Source: Bryobacteraceae bacterium (lineage in GTDB: Bacteria; Acidobacteriota; Terriglobia; Bryobacterales; Bryobacteraceae). Taken from it: DNA of 64,000 bases. Below are positions 13,474 to 22,412 of this stretch, piece by piece. Numbering within the stretch: position 1 is the stretch's first letter; every line of letters starts with the position of its first letter. A program made the translations under genes and the position numbers. The notes beneath the pieces were generated by a model. It was not told where the DNA came from. It saw only the letters and a program-made list of their open reading frames with translations, and did no database searches. The DNA is taken from assembly GCA_019748195.1 (NCBI GenBank), contig JAIEPW010000021.1, positions 24,118-88,117 of the forward strand, given 5' to 3'.

Positions 13474-14977
13474 GCATCGCCTCCGGCAAGGTTTGGAACA
13501 CGTCGGTAGCCAGCAGACACTTGTCGCCCCAGCGCTCCGTCGCCAGATCGGCCGATCTGCCGTGCAGCCAGACCGCCGCGCGCACTGCCAGCGGGGCTTG
13601 CTCCGGAAACTGCGCCACCAGCCCGGCGATCAGCCCGGTGAGCACATCGCCCGATCCGCCCTTCGCCATCGCCGGCCCGCCGGTGGGATTGATGGCTACG
13701 CGGCCGCCGGGAAACGCCAGCACGGTTCGATAGCCCTTCAGCACGACGATCGCTCCGCTCTGAGCAGCGAAGGCTCGCGCCGCGCCGACGCGGTCAGCCT
13801 GGATCGCATCCACCGGCGCGCCCGTCAATCGCGACATTTCGCCGGGATGCGGCGTGAGCACCCGCAGGCGGCCGCGCGCTTCGAGTCCGCCGTGGGCCAG
13901 CGCATTCAGCGCATCCGCGTCGATCACCAGCGGCAGTTCACTTTCCTCCACCAGCCGCCGCGTGATATCCACGGTCTGGTGATGCGTCCCGAGGCCCGGC
14001 CCGATCGCCACCACGGATTTGCGCTGGAACAAAGTGTTCAGCGTCGCCAGGCTGAGCCAGGAGATGCCGCCCGTGTCCGTCTCCTCCAGCGCTTCGGTCA
14101 TCAGCTCCGGCGCATGGGCGGTAATGGAGTTCAGCAGCGAACGCGGCGCCGCCACGGTCGTCAGGCCGGCGCCGGCGCGCAACGCGGCGATCCCCGCCAT
14201 CGCCGCCGCCCCGCTTTTTCCCCGCGACCCGCCAATCACCAGCACGTGACCGTAGCCGCCCTTGTGTGAGTCCCGCCGGCGCGGCTGAAACAGGCCGGCG
14301 AAATCTCGAGCTTCGCTCAGCTCCGCTGTTGCTTCGGCCAACAACTCAGCCGGACTGCCCACCGGACACACCACGATCTCGCCGGTGTAGTCGCAGTTCG
14401 GCGGCAGCACCATGCCCAACTTCGGCGCCGTGAAGGTAACCGTGCAGGAGGCGCGCACGTGTTCGCCGGGACTGGATCCGGAGTCGCTGGACATGCCGGA
14501 GGGAATATCCACCGCGACGATCGCCGCGTGGGGAAATCCGCGGTTGATCTCGCCAATCCACCGCGACGCGCCCGGCGAAGGCGGTCCGCTCAAACCGGTT
14601 CCCAGGAGGGCGTCCACGACGATCCCTGCGTCTCGCGCTTCGTCCGGGATCTCCTGGCGAATCTCTCCGCCGCTTTCCAACAGGCGCGAGTAATTCACCG
14701 CGGCGTCTCCCCGCAATTCGCCTGGATCGGCCGCCAGCACCACGGCCGGCCGCAGCCCGCGCGCCCGCAACAGGCGCGCCGCGGCCAAGCCGTCGCCGCC
14801 GTTGTTGCCTTTCCCGCAGACGATCACCATCCGCCGCGGCGCGGTGTCATCGAAACGGGTCGTCAGAAAGTCAGCCAGACCGGAAGCGGCGTTCTCCATC
14901 AAGGTCAGGCCCGGCGTCCCCAACTCGATGGTGCGGCGATCCACCTCGCGCATTTCCGCGGCGGTCAGCACCTTCAA
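13454..14977 (-). CDS. nnr: Bifunctional NAD(P)H-hydrate epimerase / ADP-dependent dehydratase
   Basis: Repairs hydrated NAD(P)H. 507 residues from TTG 14977 (TTGA overlap with the stop of the upstream channel gene; GTG 14971 is an alternative). The N-terminal YjeF epimerase domain (about 1-210) has AAEMREVDRRTIE and CGKGNNGGDG; the C-terminal ribokinase-like dehydratase domain (about 230-505) has the nucleotide-site motif GGSGDVLTG. The 44-residue-per-domain linker arrangement is typical of E. coli Nnr. It lies between the K+ channel gene and tsaE with overlaps on both sides; nnr-tsaE adjacency is common in bacteria. Confidence 0.94.
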   Translation of the reverse strand: MKVLTAAEMREVDRRTIELGTPGLTLMENAASGLADFLTTRFDDTAPRRMVIVCGKGNNGGDGLAAARLLRARGLRPAVVLAADPGELRGDAAVNYSRLLESGGEIRQEIPDEARDAGIVVDALLGTGLSGPPSPGASRWIGEINRGFPHAAIVAVDIPSGMSSDSGSSPGEHVRASCTVTFTAPKLGMVLPPNCDYTGEIVVCPVGSPAELLAEATAELSEARDFAGLFQPRRRDSHKGGYGHVLVIGGSRGKSGAAAMAGIAALRAGAGLTTVAAPRSLLNSITAHAPELMTEALEETDTGGISWLSLATLNTLFQRKSVVAIGPGLGTHHQTVDITRRLVEESELPLVIDADALNALAHGGLEARGRLRVLTPHPGEMSRLTGAPVDAIQADRVGAARAFAAQSGAIVVLKGYRTVLAFPGGRVAINPTGGPAMAKGGSGDVLTGLIAGLVAQFPEQAPLAVRAAVWLHGRSADLATERWGDKCLLATDVFQTLPEAMRECRAV

Positions 14978-15978
14978 GGACGCACCTCGAACAGCCGCTC
15001 GAGCTTGCGCAGACCCTCGCGCTGTCCCATCACGATCAGGAAGTCGCCGCCGCCCACCGTGGCGTCGGGCAACGGGCTCAGCTCCATGTTGCCGCTGCCG
15101 CGGCGGATCGCCAGCACGATCACGCCATGCTCCCGCCGCAACTGCATCTCCTCGATGGTGCGGCCGGCGAGCGAACTGGTCTCCGACACCCGCACCTGCT
15201 CGATGCCCACGTCGCCGAAGTTGGTGGTGAATTCCAGAAACTGCTGCACATGAGGCCGGATCAGCGCCTGCGCCATGCGATGCCCGGTGATGTTGTACGG
15301 CGCGTATACGAAATCGGCGCCCGCGCGGCGCATCTTCTGCTCGGATTCCTCTTCGGCGACGCGAGCGGAAAGCTGCAGCTTCGCGTTCAGCGTTCTTGCC
15401 GACAGCGTTACGAATACATTGTCGGCGTCCGAGGCCAGCGTGGCCACCAGGCCGCGGGCGCGCTCGATCCCCGCCTCGCGCAGGCTTTCGTCCCGCGTGG
15501 CATCCGCGTGGATCGCCAGCATCCCGGCGCGCTGCGCGCGCTCCACGCGCTCCGGATTGCTGTCCACCACCAGGAACGGCACGCCCGCGCGGCGCAGTTC
15601 CTCCGCGGCGCCGCGGCCCACGCGGCCGAACCCGCACACAATGTAATGGTCCCGCAGCTTGTCGATCATGTTCCTGATGCGCCGCTTTCCGAAAAACTGA
15701 TTCAGTTCCAGCTCGATCGCCGTCTGCGTCATCGCGCCGATGGCGAGAAACAAAGTCGAAACGCCGATCAGCAAATAGAATATGTTGAACGCGCGGCCCG
15801 CCGCTGACAGCGGGCGCACTTCGTAGTAGCCCACCGTGGTGATCGTGATCACCGCCATGTAGAACGCGTCGAAGAGCGGATAGCCCTCCACGATCACGTA
15901 CCCGGCGGTGCCGATCGCCAGGGAAACGGACACCGCCGCCGCGACCACGGCCAGGCGGCGAAGAATGTTGTTCCCCAT
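14974..15978 (-). CDS. Two-helix K+ channel with RCK (TrkA) domains and GYY filter
   Basis: 334 residues. A first helix (about 8-30), pore loop and second helix (about 60-88) are followed by a Rossmann RCK domain (GFGRVG at 116-121) and a TrkA-C domain (about 245-330), the MthK-like layout. The selectivity filter reads TTVGYYE (47-53), where TVGYGD/E is standard: the second glycine is a tyrosine. The base sequence ggctactac is unambiguous. Ion selectivity is therefore uncertain. The stop overlaps the nnr start (TTGA) and the phosphatase gene ends 10 bases upstream. Confidence 0.88.
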   Translation of the reverse strand: MGNNILRRLAVVAAAVSVSLAIGTAGYVIVEGYPLFDAFYMAVITITTVGYYEVRPLSAAGRAFNIFYLLIGVSTLFLAIGAMTQTAIELELNQFFGKRRIRNMIDKLRDHYIVCGFGRVGRGAAEELRRAGVPFLVVDSNPERVERAQRAGMLAIHADATRDESLREAGIERARGLVATLASDADNVFVTLSARTLNAKLQLSARVAEEESEQKMRRAGADFVYAPYNITGHRMAQALIRPHVQQFLEFTTNFGDVGIEQVRVSETSSLAGRTIEEMQLRREHGVIVLAIRRGSGNMELSPLPDATVGGGDFLIVMGQREGLRKLERLFEVRP

Positions 15979-15988
15979 GACGGCTCTT

Positions 15989-18016
15989 CTAAAGCTTGCG
16001 GGCGAGCATGATCGTCATATCGTCCTGCAGCTCGGGCGAGCCGGTCCACTGCTGTACGCTGCCGATCACCGTGTCCACGATTTCCCCATCGGACCGGTGG
16101 GAGTTCTTCAGAACCAGGTCCACCAGCCGCTCTTCCCCGAACATCTCGCCGTACTCATTCTCCGGCTCGGTGACCCCGTCGGTGAAGAACACCAGCAGGT
16201 CCCCCCGCCGCATCATCACCTTGCTTTCCTCATACAGCGCGAACGGGAACGCCCCCACCACGGTTCCATTCACTTCGAACCGGGTCGCGACGCCGTCCCG
16301 CACCAGGATCGGCGGCAGGTGGCCGGCGTTCGTGTAGGTGAGGCAGCCGTCCTCCTCGTTGTAGAGTCCCAGGCAGAAGGTGGCGTATTTCTCCGGCGAC
16401 GTATTGGCGTACAACTGCTGGTTCAGCTTCGACACCAGGTCCGACGTCGAGAAACACTCGCGCGTGACAGGCCCCCCCGCCACCACTGCCATTTCCATGG
16501 AACTCATCAACTGCGCCCGCAGGGAGCTTTGCAGCGTCGCCATCAGGAGCGCCGCCGAGATTCCCTTCCCCGCAACGTCTCCGATCGCCAGCGCGATCTT
16601 GTCGTCCCGCAGGCATTCGTAATCGTAGTAATCGCCGGAAACCATACGCGCCGGCTGGCAGACGGCCGTCAACTTCAGCGTACGCAGGGACGGAACAGTC
16701 TTTGGATAAAGCTGATTCTGCACCTCGCGCGCGATCTCGATCTCCGACTGCAGGCGCTCTTTCTCCTTGGCCACCACCAGCAGCCGCTCCAGGTTCTCGG
16801 TCATGCGGTTGAAGGAGTGGCTCAGCTCCGCCAATTGATCGTTCCCCTTCACTTCGATGCGGTGCGCGAAGTTGCCCTCCATCACCTTCTGCGTCCCGTC
16901 ATACAGGTGATGAACCGCGCCGGTGATGGTTCGCGTCATCGACACGCCGATCACGAACGAGATGATCTCCACGATCATGAACACCACCGCCACCGCCAGC
17001 AGGATCACCGGAAGCACGCCCTGGGTCCAGTCCACCTGGCCCGAGAACAGACTGTTCAGCACCGCGGAGGGCCGGGTTCGCACCACCAGGAAGAATGCGC
17101 CTTTCTCTTCCGAAGGCGCTTCCCACCTGGCGACGGGGATGTTCGCCACCCAGGGCAGATCGATGTCCAGCAGGTTGGCGGCCGCGGGGAGCCGGTCCTT
17201 GCGCTGCTCGGCCGCGGTAACCGGCGTCACCGGGCGCGGCTTCGCCCCGGTATCGCCGCGTATCACCAGACCGGGCCTCCTTCCGCCGGTTCGAACCGTC
17301 TGGTCGCCCGTTTCCTGGAATTCCTGGAAGTAAACGATGCCCAGGTTCGGAACCAGGTCGGCCAGATAGTCCGCGGTCAACGGCGCCAGAATCGTGAGAT
17401 CGCCGCTGCGCGTTTCCGCGTGAGTCACGGCGAAATACTGGCCGTCCTTCAACACCACGCCGCTCATCGGCGTCCACTCCGGCGGCGGCAATGCCAGGGT
17501 CCCGTCGCTGGGATACCGGTGCAATTGCCCGGATTCGTTCATTAGAATCTGCAGACCCGGATAGCGCTGGGCGAAGAGCCGCCCCACCGCGCGCATCGTG
17601 TCCGGGCGATCCGCCGGCGTGGATTGCTCGATGCTGCTCGATGCCGTCGCCAGCGTGCGGATCCGCCGGTCGAGTTCCGTGCGCACCATGTGCACCGCCA
17701 TCTGGCTTGTCAACGCCCAAGCCGCCAGCCCCACCAGCGCCAGAATCAGCAGGATCGGCACCAGCGCCATGAACAGGTAGGTGACAATCAGCCGGTTGCG
17801 AAGCCGCCAGATCGCCCGCCGCGCGAAGATCCGCAGGATACGGACCGCCAGCCAGACGCCGAAGATCGTCGCCAGGAACCCGAATACGCCGCTCCAATCA
17901 TTCCCAGGCCATAGCTGCGTGCTCACCGCCGCCAGCAGAACCGACGCTAGAAACGCGGTCCCGGCGAAACCAAGCCAGTCGTAGGCGCGTCTCCACTGCT
18001 CGCGAACGGTGTTCAC
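15989..18016 (-). CDS. Membrane-bound PP2C-type SpoIIE/RsbU Ser phosphatase with HAMP
   Basis: 675 residues. Three hydrophobic helices lie in the first 105 residues; then an extracytoplasmic segment (about 105-315), another helix and a HAMP linker (about 320-400), and a PPM/SpoIIE phosphatase domain (about 430-675) with GDYYDYE near 459, GDVAGKG and FFTDGVTE metal-site motifs. Members usually act on anti-sigma-factor antagonists (RsbV/SpoIIAA); no such partner gene is in the window. GTG start. It is 5 bases after the LOG gene and 10 before the channel gene, inside the leftward operon. Confidence 0.91.
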   Translation of the reverse strand: MNTVREQWRRAYDWLGFAGTAFLASVLLAAVSTQLWPGNDWSGVFGFLATIFGVWLAVRILRIFARRAIWRLRNRLIVTYLFMALVPILLILALVGLAAWALTSQMAVHMVRTELDRRIRTLATASSSIEQSTPADRPDTMRAVGRLFAQRYPGLQILMNESGQLHRYPSDGTLALPPPEWTPMSGVVLKDGQYFAVTHAETRSGDLTILAPLTADYLADLVPNLGIVYFQEFQETGDQTVRTGGRRPGLVIRGDTGAKPRPVTPVTAAEQRKDRLPAAANLLDIDLPWVANIPVARWEAPSEEKGAFFLVVRTRPSAVLNSLFSGQVDWTQGVLPVILLAVAVVFMIVEIISFVIGVSMTRTITGAVHHLYDGTQKVMEGNFAHRIEVKGNDQLAELSHSFNRMTENLERLLVVAKEKERLQSEIEIAREVQNQLYPKTVPSLRTLKLTAVCQPARMVSGDYYDYECLRDDKIALAIGDVAGKGISAALLMATLQSSLRAQLMSSMEMAVVAGGPVTRECFSTSDLVSKLNQQLYANTSPEKYATFCLGLYNEEDGCLTYTNAGHLPPILVRDGVATRFEVNGTVVGAFPFALYEESKVMMRRGDLLVFFTDGVTEPENEYGEMFGEERLVDLVLKNSHRSDGEIVDTVIGSVQQWTGSPELQDDMTIMLARKL

Positions 18017-18021
18017 CCCGG

Positions 18022-18795
18022 CTAATACCTCGATCGAGCGATGGCGGGAAGCTCGCCGTCCGCATCCAGGTAGTGCTTCTTCAGTCCCTCCTGCAGCAGA
18101 TTCATGGCAGTCTCGATGTCATCCGCGAAACTGAATAAATCCAGGTCGGAAGGAGAAATCATCCCGTATTTCACCAGCGCGTCGAAATTCACCATTTCGC
18201 GCCAGAAGGAAGTTCCGTACAGCACGATTACCATGCGTTTGTTCAGCTTCTGCGTCTGCACCAGCGTCAGCAGCTCAAACAGCTCGTCCATGGTGCCGAA
18301 GCCGCCCGGAAAAATCACGATCGCCTTCGCCAGGTAGGCGAACCAGAACTTGCGCATGAAAAAGTAGTGGAATTCAAAGGAAAGATCCGGCGTGATAAAC
18401 GGGTTGGGACGCTGCTCGAACGGCAGCCCGATGTTCAACCCGATGGTCTTGCCGCCGGCGTCCAGGGCCCCCCGGTTCGCCGCTTCCATGATCCCCGGTC
18501 CGCCGCCGGTACAGACCACGAATGACCTGCCGCTCTTCGGCAACCCTTGCGACCACTCCGTCACGCGCCGCGAAAGCTCGCGCGCCTCCCGGTAATAGCG
18601 CCCCATCGGGCCCATCTCCATGATCCGCGCCGATCCGAAAAACACGATCGTGTCCCGGATCTGATTCTTTCGCAGGTGCGACAGCGGCTCCAGATACTCG
18701 GACAGAATCCGCAGCGGGCGTGCGTCCGGAGTTGTCAGGAATTCTTCGTTCAGGTACGCCAGCGGCCGGCTCAGCGCATCAACGTCGCGATTCAT
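18022..18795 (-). CDS. LOG family protein (TIGR00730, lysine-decarboxylase-like fold)
   Basis: 257 residues with the LOG signature: GGGPGIMEAANRGA near 100 and PGGFGTMDE near 163. Characterised relatives are cytokinin-activating phosphoribohydrolases or nucleoside-5'-monophosphate hydrolases such as PpnN; the older label lysine decarboxylase is not supported by activity data. Start ATG 18795 overlaps the lpxD stop (ATGA). Confidence 0.9.
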   Translation of the reverse strand: MNRDVDALSRPLAYLNEEFLTTPDARPLRILSEYLEPLSHLRKNQIRDTIVFFGSARIMEMGPMGRYYREARELSRRVTEWSQGLPKSGRSFVVCTGGGPGIMEAANRGALDAGGKTIGLNIGLPFEQRPNPFITPDLSFEFHYFFMRKFWFAYLAKAIVIFPGGFGTMDELFELLTLVQTQKLNKRMVIVLYGTSFWREMVNFDALVKYGMISPSDLDLFSFADDIETAMNLLQEGLKKHYLDADGELPAIARSRY

Positions 18796-19829
18796 TCGTT
18801 ATCTTTTCCCAACCGGCCCGCCTGCTCCAGCGCGGCCAATCTCTTTTCCAATTCTCGCACTGTCTTCAGAAGCTCCGGCACTTTCGGGAACGCCGTCACC
18901 GCCCGCCGCCACGTTGCCGCGTCGAAAGCCGGCGAGCCGGAAAGGATGGCGCCCGCCTCCACGTCGCCGCCGATCCCGCTCTGCGCGTACACGATCGCGT
19001 TGTCGTGAATCGTCAGATGTCCGGAGATCCCCACCTGTCCCGCCAGCAGGACATTGCGCCCCAGGATACTCGATCCGGCAAGCCCGGTCTGCGCGCAGAT
19101 GATGTTGTCCTCGCCGATCACGCAGGCGTGGCCCACCTGCACCAGCGAATCCACGCGCGCCCCCCGCTTGATCCGCGTCTCCCCCATGGTGGCGCGGTCG
19201 ATCGAGGACAGCGCCTGGATCTCGACATCGTCCTCGATCACCACGATCCCGCTCTGCACGATCTTGGCGTGCGTGCCGTCCTCCCGCTTGGCGAAGCCGA
19301 AGCCGTCGCCGCCGATCACCACCCCGTTTTGCAGGGTCACGCGATTCCCTACACGGCAGAACTCGCGGATCGATACGTGCGAGTGCGCCACGAAGTCGTC
19401 GCCGATCTCCGCTCCCTCATAAATCACGACGTTCGGATGCAGCACCGCATTGCGTCCGATCCGCGCGTTCTCGCCCACCACGCAGCACGCCCCGATCGAC
19501 GCGTTCTCCCCGATCACCGCGCTCTGCGCCACCACCGCCGTCGAATGAATACCCGGCGCCGGCCGCGGCGGCTGGTAAAACAACGCCAGCGCCCGCGAAA
19601 AATCGTAGTACGGATTCGCCGACAGCAGCGTCGCCTTGCCCTCGATCTCCCGCTGCGCGATCACCGCACCCGCCCGCGTGTGCCTCGCCTTCGGCGCGTA
19701 CTTCGGGTTCGCCAGGAACGTGAGCCGCGCGGGTCCGGCCTGCTCCATGCCGCTGACCCCCTCGATCTCGATCCCGCCGTCGCCCCGCAGTTCGCAGCCC
19801 AGCGCGCTTGCGATCTCGGCGAGCTTCAT
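18792..19829 (-). CDS. lpxD: UDP-3-O-(3-hydroxyacyl)glucosamine N-acyltransferase
   Basis: Third step of lipid A synthesis, adding the N-linked hydroxyacyl chain. 345 residues from ATG 19829, which overlaps the stop of the upstream gene (ATGA); the open frame runs further back. An N-terminal uridine-binding domain (about 1-100) is followed by many left-handed beta-helix hexapeptides (for example IGENASIGACCVVGENARIG) and a C-terminal helix with a leucine-rich coiled coil. Its presence shows an LPS-type outer membrane. The usual partners lpxA and fabZ are not adjacent. Confidence 0.95.
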   Translation of the reverse strand: MKLAEIASALGCELRGDGGIEIEGVSGMEQAGPARLTFLANPKYAPKARHTRAGAVIAQREIEGKATLLSANPYYDFSRALALFYQPPRPAPGIHSTAVVAQSAVIGENASIGACCVVGENARIGRNAVLHPNVVIYEGAEIGDDFVAHSHVSIREFCRVGNRVTLQNGVVIGGDGFGFAKREDGTHAKIVQSGIVVIEDDVEIQALSSIDRATMGETRIKRGARVDSLVQVGHACVIGEDNIICAQTGLAGSSILGRNVLLAGQVGISGHLTIHDNAIVYAQSGIGGDVEAGAILSGSPAFDAATWRRAVTAFPKVPELLKTVRELEKRLAALEQAGRLGKDNE

Positions 19830-20263
19830 ACCCGGAAGTAATCCGGCCGCCAGTGGACGATCGCCTTCTTGATCTCGGCGCGCTTCCACTTGTTGGCCAG
19901 CGTCTTCTCCACCAGCGCGGGCAGCTCTGCGTCGCTCGCGAAGCGAAGTCCCACCATCTGATCCTCGTCCAGTTCGCGGATCATCGGACGCGCGGACTCA
20001 GGAAGCACGCGCTCCATCCGGATCGTTTCCTCCAGCCGGATCAGCCGGTCCTGCACCTTCAGCGCGTACACCCGGATCTTGAAAACCGCCACCACCGCGG
20101 CGATCACCACTACGAAGCCCCAAATCGTGTCCGGATTGATGCCCTTGATCAACTGCCACACCGACCGCCCCAGCGCGATCGCCAGCACCGGCAGCAGGAA
20201 GTAGTGAAACGGCGGATCGATCATCGCGTGGTTCTCCACCGTCTGCGGTTTGCGTTCAGCCAT
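19826..20263 (-). CDS. DUF6526-like small membrane protein
   Basis: 145 residues from ATG 20263, preceded by AAGGAG at a good distance; the open frame continues upstream. The motif NHAMIDPPFHYFLLPVLAIAL opens the first of two hydrophobic helices (about 16-70), followed by a charged cytoplasmic tail ending in KKAIVHWRPDYFRV. This matches my recollection of DUF6526, a family of unknown function common in acidobacteria and Bacteroidetes; the match was not computed. ATGA overlap with lpxD makes it the likely first gene of the operon. Confidence 0.75.
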   Translation of the reverse strand: MAERKPQTVENHAMIDPPFHYFLLPVLAIALGRSVWQLIKGINPDTIWGFVVVIAAVVAVFKIRVYALKVQDRLIRLEETIRMERVLPESARPMIRELDEDQMVGLRFASDAELPALVEKTLANKWKRAEIKKAIVHWRPDYFRV

Positions 20264-20321
20264 AGATCTCCTTTGGAAAAACTCCATTCTAGCCCAAGCG
20301 CCCTGGACGGGCCTGAAAACG

Positions 20322-21089
20322 CTACTCCTCCACGATCGCCACCGCGCGGCACCAGCCCGCGCTCGCGCTCTGGATCTTCACCGGAAAGCACGACACCAGA
20401 AACCCGTGCGGCCGCCCGATCCGGTCCAGGTTCGCCAGCTTCTCGATCTGGCAGTATTCGCGGTCGATCCCGGCGAAGTGCGCCGGCCAGATGTACCGGC
20501 CGTCCCGGGTGCGCTGAAAATCGGCGGACATCGCCGCGAACGGCCGGTCGATCGTATACGCGTCGATCCCGATCACCTTCACGCCCTGATCGCACAACCA
20601 CAGCACTCCCGCCCGGCCCAGCCCCGGCTGCTCGAAGTACGCCGCGGAACCAAGCCTCCGGTCCGCGCCGGTCTGCAGCATCACGATCTCGCCCCCGCGC
20701 AGCGTGTAGTCGATCCGCGCCAGCGCCTTCTCCAGTTCCTCCACCGTGATCTCCGCCCCGTTCTTCAAATGGCGCACGTCCAGCACCACGCCGGGCGCGT
20801 AAAACCAGCTCAGCGGGAGTTCGTCGATCCGCCGCGCCGGCTTGCCCTCGGAGGTGGGGGCGTAGTGATACGGGGCGTCCACGTGCGTACCCGTGTGCGT
20901 GATCGCCTGGATCTGCTCGATCGCCCAACCCCGGCCCTTCGACCACACCAGGTCCTGCTCGGTGACGCCGAAGGCGCGCTTCATCTGCGACAACCCTTCC
21001 GCTTCATGCGTGATGTATTCGATGCTCGGCTTGTTGGGCTCGCTCGCCGCTTGATGTTGTAGGGGAACGCTGAGGTCGACCAGGCGCAT
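20322..21089 (-). CDS. Cyclase family protein (kynurenine formamidase-like metal hydrolase)
   Basis: 255 residues. The metal-binding motif HTGTHVDAPYH (His65, His69, Asp71) is the hallmark of the cyclase/KynB family, which hydrolyses formamides and related bonds. No tryptophan-degradation genes are nearby, so the substrate is unknown. It ends 58 bases before the DUF6526 gene and may share its promoter. Confidence 0.88.
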   Translation of the reverse strand: MRLVDLSVPLQHQAASEPNKPSIEYITHEAEGLSQMKRAFGVTEQDLVWSKGRGWAIEQIQAITHTGTHVDAPYHYAPTSEGKPARRIDELPLSWFYAPGVVLDVRHLKNGAEITVEELEKALARIDYTLRGGEIVMLQTGADRRLGSAAYFEQPGLGRAGVLWLCDQGVKVIGIDAYTIDRPFAAMSADFQRTRDGRYIWPAHFAGIDREYCQIEKLANLDRIGRPHGFLVSCFPVKIQSASAGWCRAVAIVEE

Positions 21090-21168
21090 AGGCGTGAGTA
21101 TATCCCCGCGCCCCCGGCGCCGCGCGCTGGATTTGATTCCAGGCCGGCAAGCAACCTAGCCTGGATTC

Positions 21169-21693
21169 ATGAGGTCGCTGTCGTTCGTGCTGCTTCCGCT
21201 GCTTGCCTTCGCGGCCGATCCGCCGCCGCTCGAAACCGTGCCTTCCGTCGACCTGAAGAAATACGCCGGCAAATGGTACGAAATCGCCCGCCTCCCCAAC
21301 CGTTTTCAGAAGGACTGCACCGGCAACGTCACTGCCACCTACACCCTGCGCGGCGACACCAGGATCACCGTGGTCAACGAATGCCGCGAAGGCGATGAGA
21401 TCGAGCGCGCTGAAGGCGTCGCCCGCGTCCCCGCCGGCAGCCCCGGCAACGCGGTCCTGGAGGTCCGCTTCGCGCCCGCGTTTCTCTCCTGGCTGCCGGT
21501 TTGGGGCGATTACCGCATCATCGCCCTGGACGCCGAATATCGCCATGCCATGGTCGGGACCCGGGACCGCAAGTATCTGTGGATCCTCGCCCGCTCCCCG
21601 AAGCTCGAGGAAGGCGTGGTCCGCCGGCTGCTCGACCTGGCCAAGCGTCAGGGATTCGCCACGGATCGCGTGCGGCGCACGCCACATCAGTAG
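21169..21693 (+). CDS. Bacterial lipocalin (Blc-like), secreted
   Basis: 174 residues with an N-terminal signal peptide (cleavage after LLAFA, about residue 15). The lipocalin GxW motif is GKWYEIARLPNRFQ (from 34), and the C-terminal ARSPKLEE-xxxRLLDLAKRQGF matches Blc. Unlike E. coli Blc there is no lipobox cysteine at the signal end, so it is probably periplasmic and soluble. Blc proteins bind lysophospholipids or fatty acids. Divergent from the cyclase gene with a 79-base gap. Confidence 0.9.
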   Translation: MRSLSFVLLPLLAFAADPPPLETVPSVDLKKYAGKWYEIARLPNRFQKDCTGNVTATYTLRGDTRITVVNECREGDEIERAEGVARVPAGSPGNAVLEVRFAPAFLSWLPVWGDYRIIALDAEYRHAMVGTRDRKYLWILARSPKLEEGVVRRLLDLAKRQGFATDRVRRTPHQ

Positions 21694-21716
21694 GCGGCCG
21701 CGCTATCCTGAGGCAT

Positions 21717-22334
21717 ATGAACCGAGTCCTCGTTGGGTTGTGCCTGCTCGCCGCGGCAATTCCTTCCTTCGCCTCCGACGGTAAGATGACCGCCGAGGAG
21801 AGATCCAAGGTTGTGAAGTGGCTCGATGAATCCCGCCGCGAGTTCCTGGCCGCCATCGACGGAGTCACCGAAGAACAGTGGAATTGGAAACCGGCCCCCA
21901 ACCGCTGGTCCGTCGGCGAGACCGCCGAGCACATTGTGCTCGCCGAGGGCCTCTTGTTCGGAAACGCCCGCCGCGCTCTCGCCGCGCCGGCCAATCCGGA
22001 GTGGGAAACGAAAACGCAAGGCAAGACGGAGTTGATTGAGCGCGTCATGGCCCCGCGCATGGGCAAGGCTCAGGCCCCGGAACCCGTCGTCCCCGCCGGC
22101 AAGCTCACCCGCCAGCAGGTGGTGGAGCGCTTCCACAAACAGCGCGCCGAAATCGAGAAGTTCGCCGCCGAGACCGACGCGCCGCTGAAAATGCACACCG
22201 TGGACCACCCCTTCCCGGTCTTCAGCACCCTAAACGCGTACCAATGGTTCATCTACGTGCCGCTGCACACCATGCGCCACGACAAGCAGATCGCCGAAGT
22301 GAAGGCCACCGAGGGTTATCCCGCCGCCAAGTAA
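21717..22334 (+). CDS. DinB-like four-helix protein with signal peptide
   Basis: 205 residues from ATG 21717 (GAGG just upstream; the frame is open further back inside the lipocalin gene). A signal peptide spans 1-19. The DinB_2 fold is indicated by WNWKPAPNRWSVGETAEHIV (metal His72) and the C-terminal HTMRHDKQI histidines, a three-His metal site. Family members include thiol-dependent transferases (BstA, DinB); the substrate here is unknown and export is unusual for thiol-transferases. 23 bases after the lipocalin gene, likely one unit. Confidence 0.85.
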   Translation: MNRVLVGLCLLAAAIPSFASDGKMTAEERSKVVKWLDESRREFLAAIDGVTEEQWNWKPAPNRWSVGETAEHIVLAEGLLFGNARRALAAPANPEWETKTQGKTELIERVMAPRMGKAQAPEPVVPAGKLTRQQVVERFHKQRAEIEKFAAETDAPLKMHTVDHPFPVFSTLNAYQWFIYVPLHTMRHDKQIAEVKATEGYPAAK

Positions 22335-22374
22335 GCCGCGCCACGCGAACACGCACACGGCGCTAGGGGCCGCG

Positions 22375-22395
22375 CATTTCCATCGAATGGAAGTG
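22375..22395. terminator. Hairpin between convergent genes
   Basis: CATTTCCAT and ATGGAAGTG pair over nine positions (one G-U) around a CGA loop, midway between the DinB-like gene and the convergent hypothetical gene. There is no U-tract, so a terminator role is only suggested by its position. Confidence 0.3.
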
Positions 22396-22412
22396 ATGCC
22401 CGGAGCCGGCCG

